Positions 1 to 12,794 are shown, counted from the stretch's first letter. The stretch: DNA of 64,000 nucleotides from Silurus meridionalis (GCF_014805685.1 NC_060902.1:3897286-3961285), one strand, 5' to 3'. Notes: generated by a model not told the origin, from the letters alone. Program-made: numbers and translations.

Positions 1-485
1 CCAACCAGGCATAACATTGACATTATAACATAATGACTGTTGAGTGAATAACACTGATTATCTCTTGATCATGGCTCCTGTTAGTAGGTGGGATATATTA
101 GGCAGAAAGTGAACATTTTGTCCTCAAAGTTAATGTGCTAGAAGCAGAAAAATTTTCAAGTGTAAGAATTTGAGCGACTTTAACAAGTGCCAAGTTGTGA
201 TGGCTAGATGACTGGGTCAGAGGATGTCCAAAACTGCAGCTATTGTGGGATGTCCCTGGTCTGCAGTGGTCAGTATCTATTAAAAGTGGTCCAAGGAGGG
301 AACAGAAGTGAATCGGGGACAGGGTCATGGGTGCTGCCAAGGATAACTGAATCACGTGGGGAGTGAAGGCTGGATCATGTGGTCAGATCCTACAGACCAG
401 CAATTGTAGTTCAAAATGCTAAAAAAGTTAATGCTCAACGGGTCAGGAATGTTGGCAGCAAAAGGGGGCTCAACACAATATAAGT
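1..485 (+). mobile_element. Tc1/mariner remnant, family A
   Basis: The terminal motif CAGGCATAACATT starts near the left edge. The interior reads in the sense direction as a decayed N-terminal DNA-binding part of a Tc1-type transposase: translation near 205-280 gives KTAA and SAVVSIY-like fragments. The rest of the transposase, including the catalytic core, is missing, so this is an internally deleted, non-autonomous copy. The same family recurs at 2518-2647, 15632-16000, 31068-31370, 54004-54498, 54525-54840 and 58863-59166. The left edge may be cut by the window. Confidence 0.75.
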
Positions 486-689
486 ATTGTGTATATAAGT
501 TGTCAATATAGAAGGAAATAATCACATAATCCACTGTCATCCAGATATGGAAATATTTCATATTGAGTCGGGTTTCTCTCAATGCTTTTTCCTTATATCT
601 TCTTTTTCCTTGGCAGGGTCACCTCTGGCTTACTAATTATGAATAAAACATATATCAAGTGTACATTTTATATATGTAATTTATACATT

Positions 690-758
690 TTTGTAAAGCT
701 GCTTTGTGACAATGCCCATTGTTAATAGCACAATACAAATAAAATTGGAATCGAATTG
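690..758. repeat. Teleost dispersed repeat tail
   Basis: The motif TGTAAAGCTGCTTTGTGACA is followed by an AATAAAATT-type tail. It matches segments at 31405-31485 and, in the opposite orientation, 55417-55503 and 63093-63155. It looks like the 3' end of a widespread fish retroposon. I do not assign a family name. Confidence 0.55.
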
Positions 759-1495
759 CTCCAAAATCAGCTGTAGTTAAATATCCGAAACAATACTGCA
801 TATGTCTCAAAGTAGATATTTTGTCTCTACAGTCTTGTCTTTACACTGCCATCATGCTTCCCTGTTGACCTTTGGGTTTTTATCCGTGTCAAAACTCCTC
901 AGGTGGGTCGAGTTTGTTCTTGTTTCAAGCATCGATGACTTTTACACATTCTGCTCATGAGCCTTCACTCTCCTTTGGCCAGTGCTTGGGGTAGGGATGT
1001 ATAATGGCAGATTGACAAGTCTCATGTTCCGGCACTCATCTTTTATTTAGCTGCCAGCTCTCGCTACTGCAAGAGGAAATTTATAGTCCTTTATAAAAGC
1101 CCTGGACCACCCATAAACCTGTCACAGGGTGAACTTTGATGGGGCCACAAATTTCACCCCCACTGGTTATGATCCTGGTTTTTCACATACTCATGCTGTA
1201 TGCCTATTTTCACATTTAGAATTCAGTTTTTATACAGAGATAGGGGGAGACAGGCAATATAAGAATCATATGGATATTCGTTATGAATGATGGTGCACAT
1301 GGTAAGCATTTTGTTCAGGAAAAAAGCTGGTGAATAAGATATTGTATTATCATAGGATAAAGCCTTATATGGTATGTGGAATAGGGTCAGGGTTATGGAT
1401 ATTTTAGTTTGGAATATTTTTTGTAAGATATGTGACGCAACATCTTATAAAGTGGGTTACTCAACATTTTGTCAAATAAGGTTAAGTAAATGGCC
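759..1495. other. No recognised feature
   Basis: Mostly unique-looking sequence. I see no long open frame, no terminal repeats and no RNA gene. Confidence 0.5.
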
Positions 1496-1541
1496 AAAAA
1501 CAAACAAACAAACAAACAAACAAACAAACAAACAAACAAAC
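1496..1541. repeat. (CAAA)n microsatellite
   Basis: About eleven uninterrupted CAAA units. Confidence 0.95.
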
Positions 1542-2517
1542 AGACAAGCATAATTTGTACATTTGGAATGACAATGAGGTAGAATTACTGCATAGGATTA
1601 ACACTTAAATACAAATTGCTCAGCAGGGTGTCATGCAGAATCCATTAGCTTGGATAAAATCTAAAAAAAACTGAACGTGAGGAAAAACCAAAAAAAAAAA
1701 AAATAATTGTGTTGAATTTTCATTTCAACACGAACAGGTGCTTCGTGTTAATTACCTGATATGAATAAGACACAATTTTCCTCAGATCCTCTCTTAGGAA
1801 ACTCACTCTAACTTAGAATGAGTGCGTCATGTGAACAGACAGACGTCGTTACATCCTGTAATTAAGATACACAAGTGTTCCTATTTCTTTTGAAGCATGG
1901 TGGAACAACTTTAATCCTTTCCAGCCATTAAGCAAAACATCCATGCAGAAGAAGACAGGCATAGCAGAGCTACAACATCACCCCCCCACCTGCTGCTCTT
2001 CATGACACATAATCAAGTCTTGTTTGATCTAAAGTGGGGACAGCAGATAAAATCAGTATTGAGCGGTTATGAAACGCCTTTCGTTCCCGTTAGAGTCGAA
2101 CGGAAATAGATGTCACAAAACATCCCCAGAACTGTCAAAGATTTGAGTTTCTCTTATTTAGTTGACTCTAAATATCCACTTGCGTGTTACTTAGTTAATT
2201 TCATTAAAAGCATTGCCTAATTAGCTAAATTAAAGTGTATGTGCGACTAAGACAGCTATTAGTGCATACGTCTATAAGACTTATTACCGACACAGAGCTG
2301 GTCGATGAGACTTTGATGTGTTGAGTTTTAATGAAAAATCTTTTAAAATAAGGACAAAGCCATGTTTTGGATTTTGACCACAGGCAGTAATTTGTACTTG
2401 TTTGACAAGATTTGCAGGCTGCTTTTAAGTGGAGCTTTTGCAGCTACAAATACTTTTTATCTTGTTAAATGCAAAACACATTCTTAGCCAGTATAGTAAG
2501 TATTCGTGTTACATGTA
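1542..2517. other. No gene; candidate conserved non-coding block at 2060-2330
   Basis: No coding signal. The part from about 2060 to 2330 has balanced composition and contains homeodomain-type TAATTAGC and AAATTAA motifs, unlike the low-complexity DNA around it. It might be a regulatory element, but conservation cannot be judged from one sequence. Confidence 0.2.
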
Positions 2518-2647
2518 CACCAATCAGACCTAACTTTATGGTCACCTGTCTAATATATCCCACCCACTTATAAGTGCCATGATGAAGAGACAATCAGTGT
2601 TATTCAGTTCACTGCTCATAACATTATAATGTTATACCTGATCGGCT
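2518..2647. mobile_element. Short Tc1-A MITE with two ends only
   Basis: The left end resembles CAGACCTAACTTTATGGTCACC. The right end is its inverted counterpart, ending ATAATGTTATACCTGATC. The two ends are separated by about 80 bp, so almost the whole transposon interior has been lost. TA dinucleotides flank it, though their exact phase is uncertain. Confidence 0.65.
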
Positions 2648-3624
2648 TATGTCCATCAAAAATAGCCACATTCTTAGAAATAGGTACTAAAATATATTGC
2701 AAATATCGGTTTGTTTTATCCCAGAAAAGCATTCAATTTTAGTACAGGCTAATCCAGGAAAAGTGTGCAGCATTTTAATGCATGGTTTTGAAGCGACCAA
2801 CTGATTCAAAGCCGGAGGCATTTGAGTGGATTATTTTACTTATACAATGCATGTTAATTTAACAAATGAAAGCGGTCATTGTAGATTGCAGTGCTAAATT
2901 TTGCTGAAAGAATGAAATAACAATTCTGCCCACTCTAAATCATACACAAGGACAAAATACTGTGACAAGGGCATATTGCTTTAATCAATTATAATAAATA
3001 GTTATGAGATAGAGAGAGTGAAGAGATATATTTGTACCATGTCTGTTGTCGCATTATGCACAAGTAAGAATGTAAATGTAGTTTATAACTGTGTGTAACT
3101 GTGGTTACAATTGTTCAAGGCAGTGCATTTATTTCAATTATTTCAGTGAATAAATCGACAGAACTACCCGTGTGTTCAATCATTTGAACTCACACGAACC
3201 ATCAATCAGAACTGAGTATTTAGGCAGGTCATGGTATAACACATCGTATACAATACAACACCAAATAATTATGGATGTTTTTCCAATTTAATTTTATACA
3301 ACAGCACATCCTAAAGTGTATTTAAAGAACAGCACATTGTAGTTTTGTTCCATTTTTGATTACATTTATTGTCATTAAACATCAATCAAACAAGTCACAT
3401 TCATATAATTTATAAAAGGCCATTATTTCATCTGCTTTTTTTCCCGTCTTTGTCTTGATGGTGATAAGACAGAATTGCAAATTGTCCTGTAACAGTGGAA
3501 TTAAACTCTGGAAACTGGAGACTTCTTATAAAAATTATAAATAATTAAACCAAATATCTCATTCATATAATATCCGAAGCTGCAGACCACTTTATCACAA
3601 CAAAATTCCCTGTATAGGCTGTAC

Positions 3625-3628
<4 letters not shown>
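2648..3628. other. No recognised feature
   Basis: AT-rich sequence without open frames of note or terminal repeats. Confidence 0.5.

Positions 3629-3694
<66 letters not shown>
3629..3694. repeat. (AAT)n microsatellite
   Basis: About 22 AAT units. The minus-strand frame through it encodes a run of tyrosines and is not a gene. Confidence 0.95.
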
Positions 3695-3696
<2 letters not shown>

Positions 3697-4385
3697 CACT
3701 AGATTAAATGCACTAATATAAACCTGTGATTGGCATCCACACAATTTTTTATAGCCACAAAAAAAAAAAAAACAAACAAACAATCAAACAAAGAGTGGCA
3801 ACAGTCAAGCACTAATCTGGATAAAAACAAGTCAACATATCACTTGCATCTCCAGTCAGGCGGTTAGAAGCTGCTGTACTGTTAATGAGCTATTGACAAA
3901 CAGAAAGGGCTTTGGCTAAGTTCTTCATGCTCCAAGTGTCTGCTCTAAAATCCACCAAACTAATCTACCATCAAATGAACAGCAGCTAGCAAAACAATGG
4001 TTTTGTTTGTGGAACACCATATCCTCAGTTCATATTGTCCATTTAATAATAGATTCTAGCTTTGTACCACTGCAGACCATTTGGAACGTGCTCTCATGTA
4101 ATAGCTTATACATGGAAACTACTATGAAATCAATCAATTACTAAAATTGATTTGCTTGATGACATTAACGACATTAAAATGTAATGCTGAAGAATCTATT
4201 TTCCATACTTATCCTACAATATTCATAAAGCATGACATCAATAATTCAGTTTTATTAAAATACATTTCTTGAGAATAAAACCTTATTATAATTGTATATA
4301 GTATAGGCATATTATAATAATAAATCTAATAAATAAGATCTAAGAATATAACTACAATTATATTGAATATAAAATACTGCAAATG

Positions 4386-4386
<1 letters not shown>
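3695..4386. other. No recognised feature
   Basis: Contains a short A15/(CAAA) run near 3757-3790. Nothing else is recognised. Confidence 0.5.

Positions 4387-4444
<58 letters not shown>
4387..4444. repeat. (TA)n microsatellite
   Basis: About 29 uninterrupted TA units, self-complementary. Confidence 0.95.
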
Positions 4445-4446
<2 letters not shown>

Positions 4447-5475
4447 TATACACTGTAAGTGTTTTTATTGCATATATGAATTATTGCACAATTGCACTTT
4501 ATTAGGAACACTCAAAATAAGTCATGTTGGTTCTGCTGTCCATGAATGTAAATGGTGTTTGGTATGTAAATTATATTTTTATTTAAAATGTTTTTCTTTT
4601 ATTTCATTAAAAATATATTTTTATTGCAATTATATTTTATTATATTGTAATTTCAGTTTTATTAGATTTTTTATTATTTCAGGTGTATCTTTGTTGTACT
4701 CTTTTTTATTTATGCATTTTTTTATTTTATTTTGATATATTTTATATATTTTTTTAAGTCATAGGCCAGTCACAAAAAAAACAAAAAAAACCCAAAAAGG
4801 CCTCTTGTGTATGGTTGTGTATGTGACAAGTAAAATTTTATTGTAAATTTGGTCCAGTCCTTTCATATTATGGCAATGGGCTATTAGATAACAGCTAAAC
4901 ATGAAATCAGGAGTGTAAATGATGCTATATCTCAAAATCATACATACAATTTTTTCATGTCTGACTTCACATTGTTTCATTTCTTCAAGAAAACAGGTAG
5001 TAATTTAAGTCTTCCTGTATTCTATTTATATTATTTATTCATTCAAGCTGTCACACATCAAGTTAAATGCATTCTGCAGAACTTCAAAGATTTATATAGG
5101 ATTTCAGTTAATGCTGTAGCCCATTTGTCTGATGTAAATGGACATTTTGCTGGTATTCTCGAGCTGTACTCAATAATGACATGCTTAGAGCAATCCTGCT
5201 ATCCATAATCTAAGGAAGGGAATTATATGGGTAGATTTGAGAGCTTGACATGCTGACAGTAAAACTCACAACCTTCTAACCAGCAATGAAAAGCACTGAC
5301 TGCATTCACCACTGACCACTTCCTCATGTGTAAAATGTGTCATTATTTGTTTACAGTTTGGTAATGAACACAGTTTGCATGCATTTGCATAGTAGTTCGA
5401 AAAACTAAAGGTAAAAAAGTGTTTACATTGGCTCACACTTTGAAGCTTTATGAATTGCACCTAAAGAATAAAAAA
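4445..5475. other. No recognised feature
   Basis: Very AT-rich, especially 4560-4760. The open frames are short and of low complexity. Confidence 0.5.
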
Positions 5476-5693
5476 CTTTCTTTTGGCTTCCCCCCGTTAG
5501 GGGTCGCCACAGCGGATCATCCGCATGTTTGATTTGGCACATGTTTTTACGCTGGATGCCCTTCCTAATGCAACCCTCCCCATTTATCCGAGCTTGGGAC
5601 CGGCACTAAGAGTGGCTGAGGGTCGGGTCCCTGACCAGGGATCGAACCCGGGCCGCAGCGGTGAGAGCGCCGCATCCTAACCACTAGACCACC
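5476..5693 (-). mobile_element. tRNA-Glu-like SINE, near full length
   Basis: Read on the minus strand, the head near 5693-5630 carries an A box (TGGTCTAGTGGTTAGGATG) and a B box (GGTTCGATCC), the pol III promoter layout of a tRNA-Glu-type gene. Next comes a body (TTAGTGCCGGTCCCAAG, then GGGCATCCAGCG and CCAAATCAAACATGCGGAT) and a 3' tail (GATCCGCTGTGGCGACCCCT). Body and tail match the 5' leader and 3' end of the RTE-like LINE at 49682-53609. A possible target duplication, AATAAAAAA (5467-5475 and 5704-5712), is too simple to be certain. This is the most complete SINE in the window. Confidence 0.88.
5640..5693 (-). promoter_or_regulatory. SINE internal pol III promoter (A and B boxes)
   Basis: On the minus strand the A-box-like TGGTCTAGTGG and the B-box GGTTCGATCC are spaced as in a tRNA gene. 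This is the internal promoter expected to drive SINE transcription. Activity is not shown by the sequence. Confidence 0.7.
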
Positions 5694-6111
5694 AAAAAAT
5701 AATAATAAAAAATCCCCAACAAATTTATATTTTCCTAGTAAGAAAGATTGTGAATTTGAATCCCAATGATTCCATAGTCATCCATGGTAGGAAGCCTAGG
5801 AGAGATAATTTGGCCACTTTCTCTTGGTGAAAGTGATTTGTTTCCCTACCAGTCAGAATGACTAACCTGGGAATTTGGTATGACATAAGCAAATAAAGTT
5901 ATTTCCAGTAATCCTGTGCTATTCTGATTCAGCTATGACTTGTAGATTGTAGTAAATACAGGACATATTTATGCAAGATGAAGGCTAGGTCATGTACAGT
6001 ATAAGGAAGATGGTAGAAGCATTTTCCGTTACACTGCCCTGTAACACAGTATGAAAAACATGACTGATCAAAACATGACCATTTGTCTTGGAAAAAGATG
6101 TATTTGGTGTG
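5694..6111. other. No recognised feature
   Basis: AT-rich spacer between the SINE and the hAT MITE. Confidence 0.5.
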
Positions 6112-6437
6112 CAGTGGTGGATGAAGTACACAAACCATCTAACTGAGTAAAATTCTACTCCAGTAAAACTACTACAGTAAAAACACAACTGCTCCATTTA
6201 AACTTTCAGTTGAGTAAAATTACAAAATGTATTTGCTTTTAAATGTACTTAAGTATCCAAAGTACTATGATTTATTATGGCTATGATTTTCTTATTATCA
6301 TTTTTGTCATAAGACTCTTTGCTTAATCAACTAAGTTTATGTAAAAATAATACAGTACTTTAGTAAAGTACATATATATGAACAAGTTACTTAAGTACAG
6401 AAACTAATTACATTTGCTTTGTTACTGTCCACTACTG
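6112..6437. mobile_element. hAT-type MITE with perfect 8-bp TSD
   Basis: Starts CAGTGGTGGATGAAGTAC and ends GTCCACTACTG, short inverted ends typical of hAT elements. The 8-bp direct repeat TTGGTGTG lies immediately outside both ends (6104-6111 and 6438-6445). The element is about 326 bp with no coding capacity, so it would depend on a transposase in trans. A related, interrupted copy is at 55269-55889. Confidence 0.88.
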
Positions 6438-7528
6438 TTGGTGTGTTTTTCTTGTCAGTTTACTGTATTCTTGGAGGCAGGGCTAGCAGATGTAACATTT
6501 CTAATGACTTCATTCTCTTTCTTTTACTATGGCTGGTATTGCTTTAGCAAGACAGTTGGTTTAAAAGTGCAATGACACTCTAGAGTTCCTTCACAACTAC
6601 AACAGTATCCTATATTTACTATAATGGTATCACAAACCAATATTCCTTACTGATTACTATATTCTCTAGATTTTATTTGATTCAAAATAGCACATGATTG
6701 CTGGGAATTGCTTCATGCATGCTATTCTTAGATTAGTTTTCCCCAAATTCCCTTACTGGCCTTTCAATGCAATTTCAACAAGGTAGAAGTAAATTTAATA
6801 GCTGTCTGGAAACAGTAAAATTTTGTCTCTCTAAATAAACAAGCAGGAACAGGACCATATATTTACCCATTTATGAGAAGTGAGTACATGTAGGTGACTA
6901 GCAAAAGTCATCTATATAGTAATGTGACAGATTAATTATTTTTATTAATAATTTCTTTTTTATATTCATCATTAATGAATACAGAGCTAATCTGATATTC
7001 TGTATGTGTGCACTTAAAGTTTGTATTTCATTTTTTAAGAGCTCATTAAGCCTGGCTGACTCCTATGTTTTAATCATGTATAAAAGTCTGACTCAGAAGA
7101 GCACAGCTACAGACAAATCTAAACATTTTCTGAGAGACTTTGCTCTTATAGTGCTCATGGCTGCTTTGAGATTTCCCAAGTGAATGCTTAGAAGCTTGGC
7201 AGATGGTCGACTTGGAAGTCGGACACCTGGGTCTGCTGCATATGGACTAAACTGGAAGCTTAGAACTGCACATTGGCTTGGAAAAAGATTTATACAGTGG
7301 ATATTTATAGTCAAGACCTTTTTTTATTGAGTTTAAATTCATATTGAATTATTTGTAAGGATTTTGTGGACCAAAGCTTTCTTTCGCCCTCTGGCCTTTA
7401 TTTACTTATATGATCGGTTTTATATGTCTTGCAGTATCTTTCAAGCATAACTTGTATGAATGTATATACAGTATATGTATGTATGCATGATTAAATAAAA
7501 ACCCTCAAACATTTATATGATATTTATT
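6438..7528. other. No recognised feature
   Basis: Mixed sequence. The part near 7050-7310 is less AT-rich and has a 73-codon minus-strand frame, but with no recognisable motif I do not call a gene. Confidence 0.45.
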
Positions 7529-7581
7529 ATAATATAATATAATATAATATAATATAATATAATATAATATAATATAATATA
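7529..7581. repeat. (AATAT)n microsatellite
   Basis: About ten pentanucleotide units. Confidence 0.93.
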
Positions 7582-7737
7582 GCTCTGTAACTACACTTTA
7601 TTATTTGTTTATTTTACTCAGAATTCACTCAGGACACCCTATCACTTTAAAATCAGAGCTTCAAAATGACAGGAGTATAAATTTCTTTTTATGTTTTATA
7701 TGAAATTATATATATTTAGAACATATACATATATATA

Positions 7738-8155
7738 CAGTACAGACCAAAAGTTTGGACACACCTTCTCATTCAAAGAGTTTTCTTTATTTTCATGACT
7801 ATGAAAATTGTAGATTCACACTGAAGACATCAAAACTATGAATTAACACATGTGGAATTATATACATAACAAAAAAGTGTGAAACAACTGAAAATATGTG
7901 ATATTGTAGGTTCTTTAAAGTAGCCACCTTTTGCTTAGATTACTGCTTTGCACACTCTTGGCATTCTCTTGATGTCTACTTTGAAGAACCTACAATATGA
8001 CATATTTTCAGTTCACTTTTTTGTTATGTATATAATTCCACATGTGTTAATTCATAGTTTTGATGCCTTCAGTGTGAATCTACAATTTTCATAGTCATGA
8101 AAATAAAGAAAACTCTTTGAATGAGCAGGTGTGTCCAAACTTTTGGTCTGTACTG
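7738..8155. mobile_element. Foldback Tc1 MITE (CAGTACAGACC ends)
   Basis: Begins CAGTACAGACCAAAAGTTTG and ends with the inverted complement, with TA on both sides (7736-7737 and 8156-8157). The arms 7738-about 7925 and about 7979-8155 are complementary over most of their length, leaving a loop of about 55 bp that retains a piece of transposase 3' sequence. The transposase is essentially deleted. Element 40069-40619 is a longer relative. Confidence 0.88.
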
Positions 8156-8192
8156 TATAAAGAGGATGAGGCCTCAAGTGTATTCTATGGTG

Positions 8193-8452
8193 TAATTCAG
8201 CCCTAAGATATCTAGTGGGGTTGACGTCAGAGCTTTACAGCAAGCCACTGAAAATCTTCAATGTCAACTCATGCTATAGCTTTGCACAGGTCTGAGTCTC
8301 CTAATTCAAATGAAAGGAAAATGTAATGCTACCACATCCAAAGACATCCTATGCAATTGTGTTCCTCTAACTTTTTGGTAAAAGTTTGCAGAGGAACCAT
8401 ATATGGCCGGAAAAGTCGGTGTCCCAATACGTTTGCCCATATACATAGTGTA
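8193..8452 (-). mobile_element. Tc1/mariner fragment, family B
   Basis: The block GGGGTTGACGTCAGAGCTTT...AGCAAGCCACTGAA and the terminus GTGTCCCAATACGTTTG match a common fish Tc1/mariner element read in antisense. Related pieces occur at 12795-13045, 24480-24745 (opposite strand), 29085-29352 and 38571-39015. It is heavily decayed, with no usable frame. Confidence 0.65.
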
Positions 8453-8561
8453 TAACCAATTTACATCATGGATCCTTGTATTTTGTTTAATTATTTATTT
8501 AAAATAAATGACAGCATAAAAGCAAAAATTAAACAATTTATTTAATAAGCTAGCTCCTTCT

Positions 8562-8603
8562 TCTTCTTTCGGTTTCTCTTATTAGGGGTCGCCACAGCGG
8601 ATC
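8562..8603 (-). mobile_element. RTE LINE/SINE 3'-tail stub
   Basis: Minus-strand ATCCGCTGTGGCGACCCCTA followed by CCGAAAGAAGAAG is the shared LINE/SINE 3' tail. Only about 40 bp are present, consistent with an extremely 5'-truncated insertion. It is flanked by an (AAT)n tract. Confidence 0.75.
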
Positions 8604-8681
8604 ATAATAATAACAATAATTAATAATAATAATAGTAATAATAATAATAATAATATTAATAATAATAATAATAATAATAAA
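8604..8681. repeat. Imperfect (AAT)n microsatellite
   Basis: AAT units with occasional interruptions. Confidence 0.9.
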
Positions 8682-9175
8682 AATGAAATCTCATAATATA
8701 TTATGTGGAATTCAATTTCTATCCATCCAACCACCAACACTACACGTATCCACATACAGTATATCCAAATATAAATAGTTTCAGAGATAGCATTTGCAGT
8801 GGTTCCTCCAAAAAACGGTTCTGCTGCATGGTGTCTACTACTTTGGACAGATCTATGAAAATAATAGTGAAATATTGATTTCTCTTACAAGAATGAATAA
8901 CATCATTTACTACTAGAGATTCTGCAATAATAGCACAAGGTCTACGTCTTTTTCTTTTTTTTTTTAAATACAGCAGAGCTGGAGGGGAGCCTGTTATGCT
9001 TCAAATTATCAATACTCCCTATTCTTACAGGCTTTTGTAGATAATACCTGCAGTAAAAGTTGCTTTAAAAATCTCAGCAGCAATATGTATGTATAGCAAT
9101 TGTTTATTTATTTAATCCACACACGTTTTATATATCCACTTATATATCCACTTGTCTTTTAATTTCGTACCTACA
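8682..9175. other. No recognised feature
   Basis: AT-rich with no gene signal. Confidence 0.5.
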
Positions 9176-9470
9176 ATCCACTGAAGAAAAGAGGGCCAAA
9201 ATGAAAATGGTAAAATACGAAGCCTTTAATGGTCTTAAGGACAAATCACTGTTGAATTGAGCAAGAATGAATCACGCTATATATAAGATCTCTCTACAGT
9301 GTTACTTTTAGCTAGCTTACTTTTCCTGCAGTGAACTGTTGGAGGAAAACCTATAAACAGAGAAATTCACAAATTCACGGTCTTTTTGCATGTAAAGGTA
9401 CAATAATGATAATGATTTCAATGTTTGATGTAAAATTCAACAAAATGTCTGGTTTTAACAATATCAAGTC
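9176..9470. repeat. Unclassified dispersed repeat, copy 1
   Basis: Shares ordered blocks (AGGGCCAA, TTTAATGGTCTTAA, AGCAAGAATG, ATGATAATGATTT, GATGTAAAATT) with 58560-58820, and more weakly with 32540-32780. There are no terminal repeats or coding capacity, and I do not recognise the family. Confidence 0.5.
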
Positions 9471-12315
9471 TACTCTTTGTAAAAAGCTGATTACAGGCTT
9501 TTACATTTAAAGTAGTTAAAATCAAAGAGAAAAGCTCTTGACTAAGTTATTTTGTTCAATACTTGTTAATTTTCTGACCGATCATTAATTAAAACAAAAA
9601 AATCCATATTTACAAGCATACCCAAAGATATGTAATACAGCATTGTGGTTAAATTTTTACATTAACACTAACAACATTGTCCAAATGGCTAGACATTTAC
9701 AAACGGACTTATAGCTGTTCCAAAATTTTGGCCCATACTTTTTGGCAAATCCTCTTAACTCCCCAAAGTTATCAAGGTCCTTCTGATGCAATCACAATGT
9801 CAAAATGCTTAATAAATTCACAATTGGATAATAATTTCGGAAACTATCTGTGCCATGCAAGGCTTTCTGGTTAGTGATGTTTTACTTGTGAACAAACCAT
9901 GTTTCCGAACAAATGTTTTAAAAAAAAAAAAAAAAAAGGTTTTAATCATTTCCATGTCTTAATATTTTTTTCTTTACAAAAGTCCTGCTCAGTTACAACA
10001 CATGACTACTTTGCTGGCTGTTATTGATATAATTATATATAATAATATAATAATATAATATATAATAATATAATTAAAACCCTCTGAATTGTTGGTTTCA
10101 AATGAAACAAATGAGCAACTCGTTATTACAGTTTAGTCTTACTGATTTAATAAGAAGAGAAGGGGTGGAGCCATGTTATAAAATTCATAGAGCATAGCAC
10201 ACCGGAGAAAAATTATATCTGCTCAAGAAGCATAATCAAGAGATTGGAGTCAATGTGATGAATCGAATTACTCCTGCTACTTCTTTGGTGTATATTGGCT
10301 GTAGGTTTGGTATCTGAGTTTTAATGAGTCAGTTTCAAGGCATATAAGATTAAATTTGCATCTAATATGCCCCATTATTATTTACTTTCCCCAAGCCATC
10401 AGACCCTTGCACAGTGAGAGCATAATTTGCACAGAACTTTCTACAACTTATTACACATTTACTATTTTTACTAGCCAACCATACCTATATTTCTGTATAG
10501 TTTTTACACAGGCCTTCAATGGTGTCCTACCTAAATCAATCCACCTCATTATAATTATTATAGTAACGATTAATCTCATACAGAAATATAACAGAGCACT
10601 GCATCACAGACAGAAAACTCATAACTCAACAAGTCTCCTTTCACTGCAGCCAGAGCTGCACTGCATACATTAGCTCTAGCAGAAGCATCAATATTAATAG
10701 TTCAATAGTTCAATATTAATATCAATAGTTTTCCAGGGGATTTGAATTCAAGGCAAATTTTGTGTTTTATGTGCAATTCTATGAGAAAGAAAATGCAAAA
10801 GTATAAAGGGTTCTGTTTTGAACTGTTTTGGCTGACCGTTTCTCATGATGTAAAGCTTTTCTTGAAAAGTCTATCTGGTAAATGTCGCTGTAAGTGTAAC
10901 TGTGACCAAATCTATTTCTGCTCGTCTGTCTGCCATTGTGAAATAAAAAAAAAACAGCTATGATTTCCAAGCAAATATATTTGAGCTTATGCAGTTTGCT
11001 GCAGATGCAGGTGGCAGTTGTCCGCTTTCTGACCGTCCTGTCAAATGGTGCGAAAATGTTAACATGTTTAGATGCCTGGTGTGGCCAAATTGCAGTCTGA
11101 TTATGGATAATGGAATAATTTAATACATATGTAAGTCAGTGAATCTGATTCTTAATTCTTGTTAGCCCTGACATCCCACCACTGATATATAAACATATAA
11201 ATAAAAAAAATAGAAAACAGCGATGTGCTAATACCAAATTTAAAATCTGATTTAATCCAGATGTGACCAGATAATACATTTTTATTAATATATAATTAAA
11301 GATTTTGGGCTTAGATCAGAAAACAACTTTAAAGTCAAGCCATGTGTAAATAAATCACATCCTGATATTTTCATTTCTTTATGCTACATTGTGCAAGTAT
11401 GTATTAAATAATGACATCATACTTTTTACTTAAAAAATATTAAAGATATTATTTTAGGTATTATTTTAATTATTTTAGGTCACTGTATAAAACATTACTA
11501 TCACTTCACATTTTATCAAAAATCTTTTTTTTTTAAGGAGAAGAAGAAGCAAAGCTCAGTAGCATGGACACTTCAGGCTGTGATAAGGCACACTCTCTGC
11601 TTTCAAGTAAATGTGATTATCTACAGTCCTATTTATAGCCATCTAACCTTATTGCCATGAAGGCACTGTTAGGCTTTAGAGCAAATTCGTGTTGTTCACT
11701 TTTTCTCTATGTCCATCAAAAGAATAAAGATAAACAGTGTTGAGATGTTGAGGTGTGAAAACAATTGTTGTCATTGTTATTTCAGGAACAATATTATATT
11801 TAGAAAAAGCAAAATTTTTAATGATTTGTGCGTGGCTCCATTCCATCTTGAATTTGTAAACATTGAATTTCTACTGTATTTACATGTAACTATTAAATAT
11901 TTACTCTTATGAGCCTGAATACTTTTCATTTTCTTATAGAAAAATACCACACAAGTAATGATGTAAATGATATTGCATATGTGAAGGCAAAGTAGTGTTG
12001 AATCATTAAGAAAAAGATTTGTTTTGAATTCATAACATGAAAATTACATACAAAAACAAATTTGCAAAGGGTCTTGATTAAACCTTACATGGCGGGTTGA
12101 TAATCATACCGATTATAAACCATGTACTATATATAAAAAAGAATCAGTAACGAATAAATTGATGAGTCAGCAATATACACGTATTATGAAAAAAATGCAC
12201 AAAAATAAATTGACAATTAACAAAGAATCATTAAGGAAAAAAAGGTGCAATTAATAAAATTGTAATGAAATCATATAAAAAATAAATGTAGTAAAAATTG
12301 CCTGTAAAAAATCAA
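9471..12315. other. Long stretch without recognised features
   Basis: AT-rich, containing an A19 run near 9919-9937 and short TAATA repeats at 10025-10078. Open frames (up to 105 codons at 10356-10673) show no motif and no codon bias. The stretch from 12000 to 12310 is markedly A-rich on the plus strand. Confidence 0.45.
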
Positions 12316-12350
12316 GTGTAAATTTACATTTATGGCATTTGACAGATCCC
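12316..12350. repeat. Fragment of TTTATGGCATTTG repeat
   Basis: The short match ACATTTATGGCATTTGACAG corresponds to the start of the repeat seen at 34634-34790 and 62748-62895. Confidence 0.45.
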
Positions 12351-12794
12351 TTTAATTAACATTTTATTAGTGATCGTCTTTCAAAGTGCTCTGAAGTCTT
12401 CATCAATAAATAATTTCTTATATTGCTTCATTAAGGCACAGACTAAGAATACATCAGTCTAAAACTCTCTAGGAAGAGAAAATAGTTAGAAATTAAGCAC
12501 TTTTAGCACCATAAATTACTAAATTAAGAATCTCTGGAAGAGGTAGGTCTTTAGATGTAATTTAAAAACAGTCACTCAGCTGTTCAAACATCAAGTGAAA
12601 GTTCTGCCCACCACCCAAGTGCCAGAACAAATCTTAAATAAATAAATCATGTAAAGAATACCAGGAAAATCATGTGAAGTCATGTACTGGGAAATAAGTA
12701 AAGCAAAAGAAATCATGCAATAATAATATTTGAAATAAAAACAACAACAAAAAAACCACACAAACATGTCTAAAGTTAATAATTTATTTGACAT
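12351..12794. other. No recognised feature
   Basis: AT-rich with no gene signal. Confidence 0.5.

Noticed and set aside
3595..3783. Open frame with a long tyrosine run
   Set aside because: It is only the translation of the (AAT)n microsatellite.
5640..5693. A tRNA-Glu gene
   Set aside because: The tRNA-like part is the head of a SINE: it is followed by the SINE body and lacks a proper acceptor-stem end.
10356..10673. 105-codon plus-strand frame
   Set aside because: No motif, AT-driven composition, no splice or promoter context.
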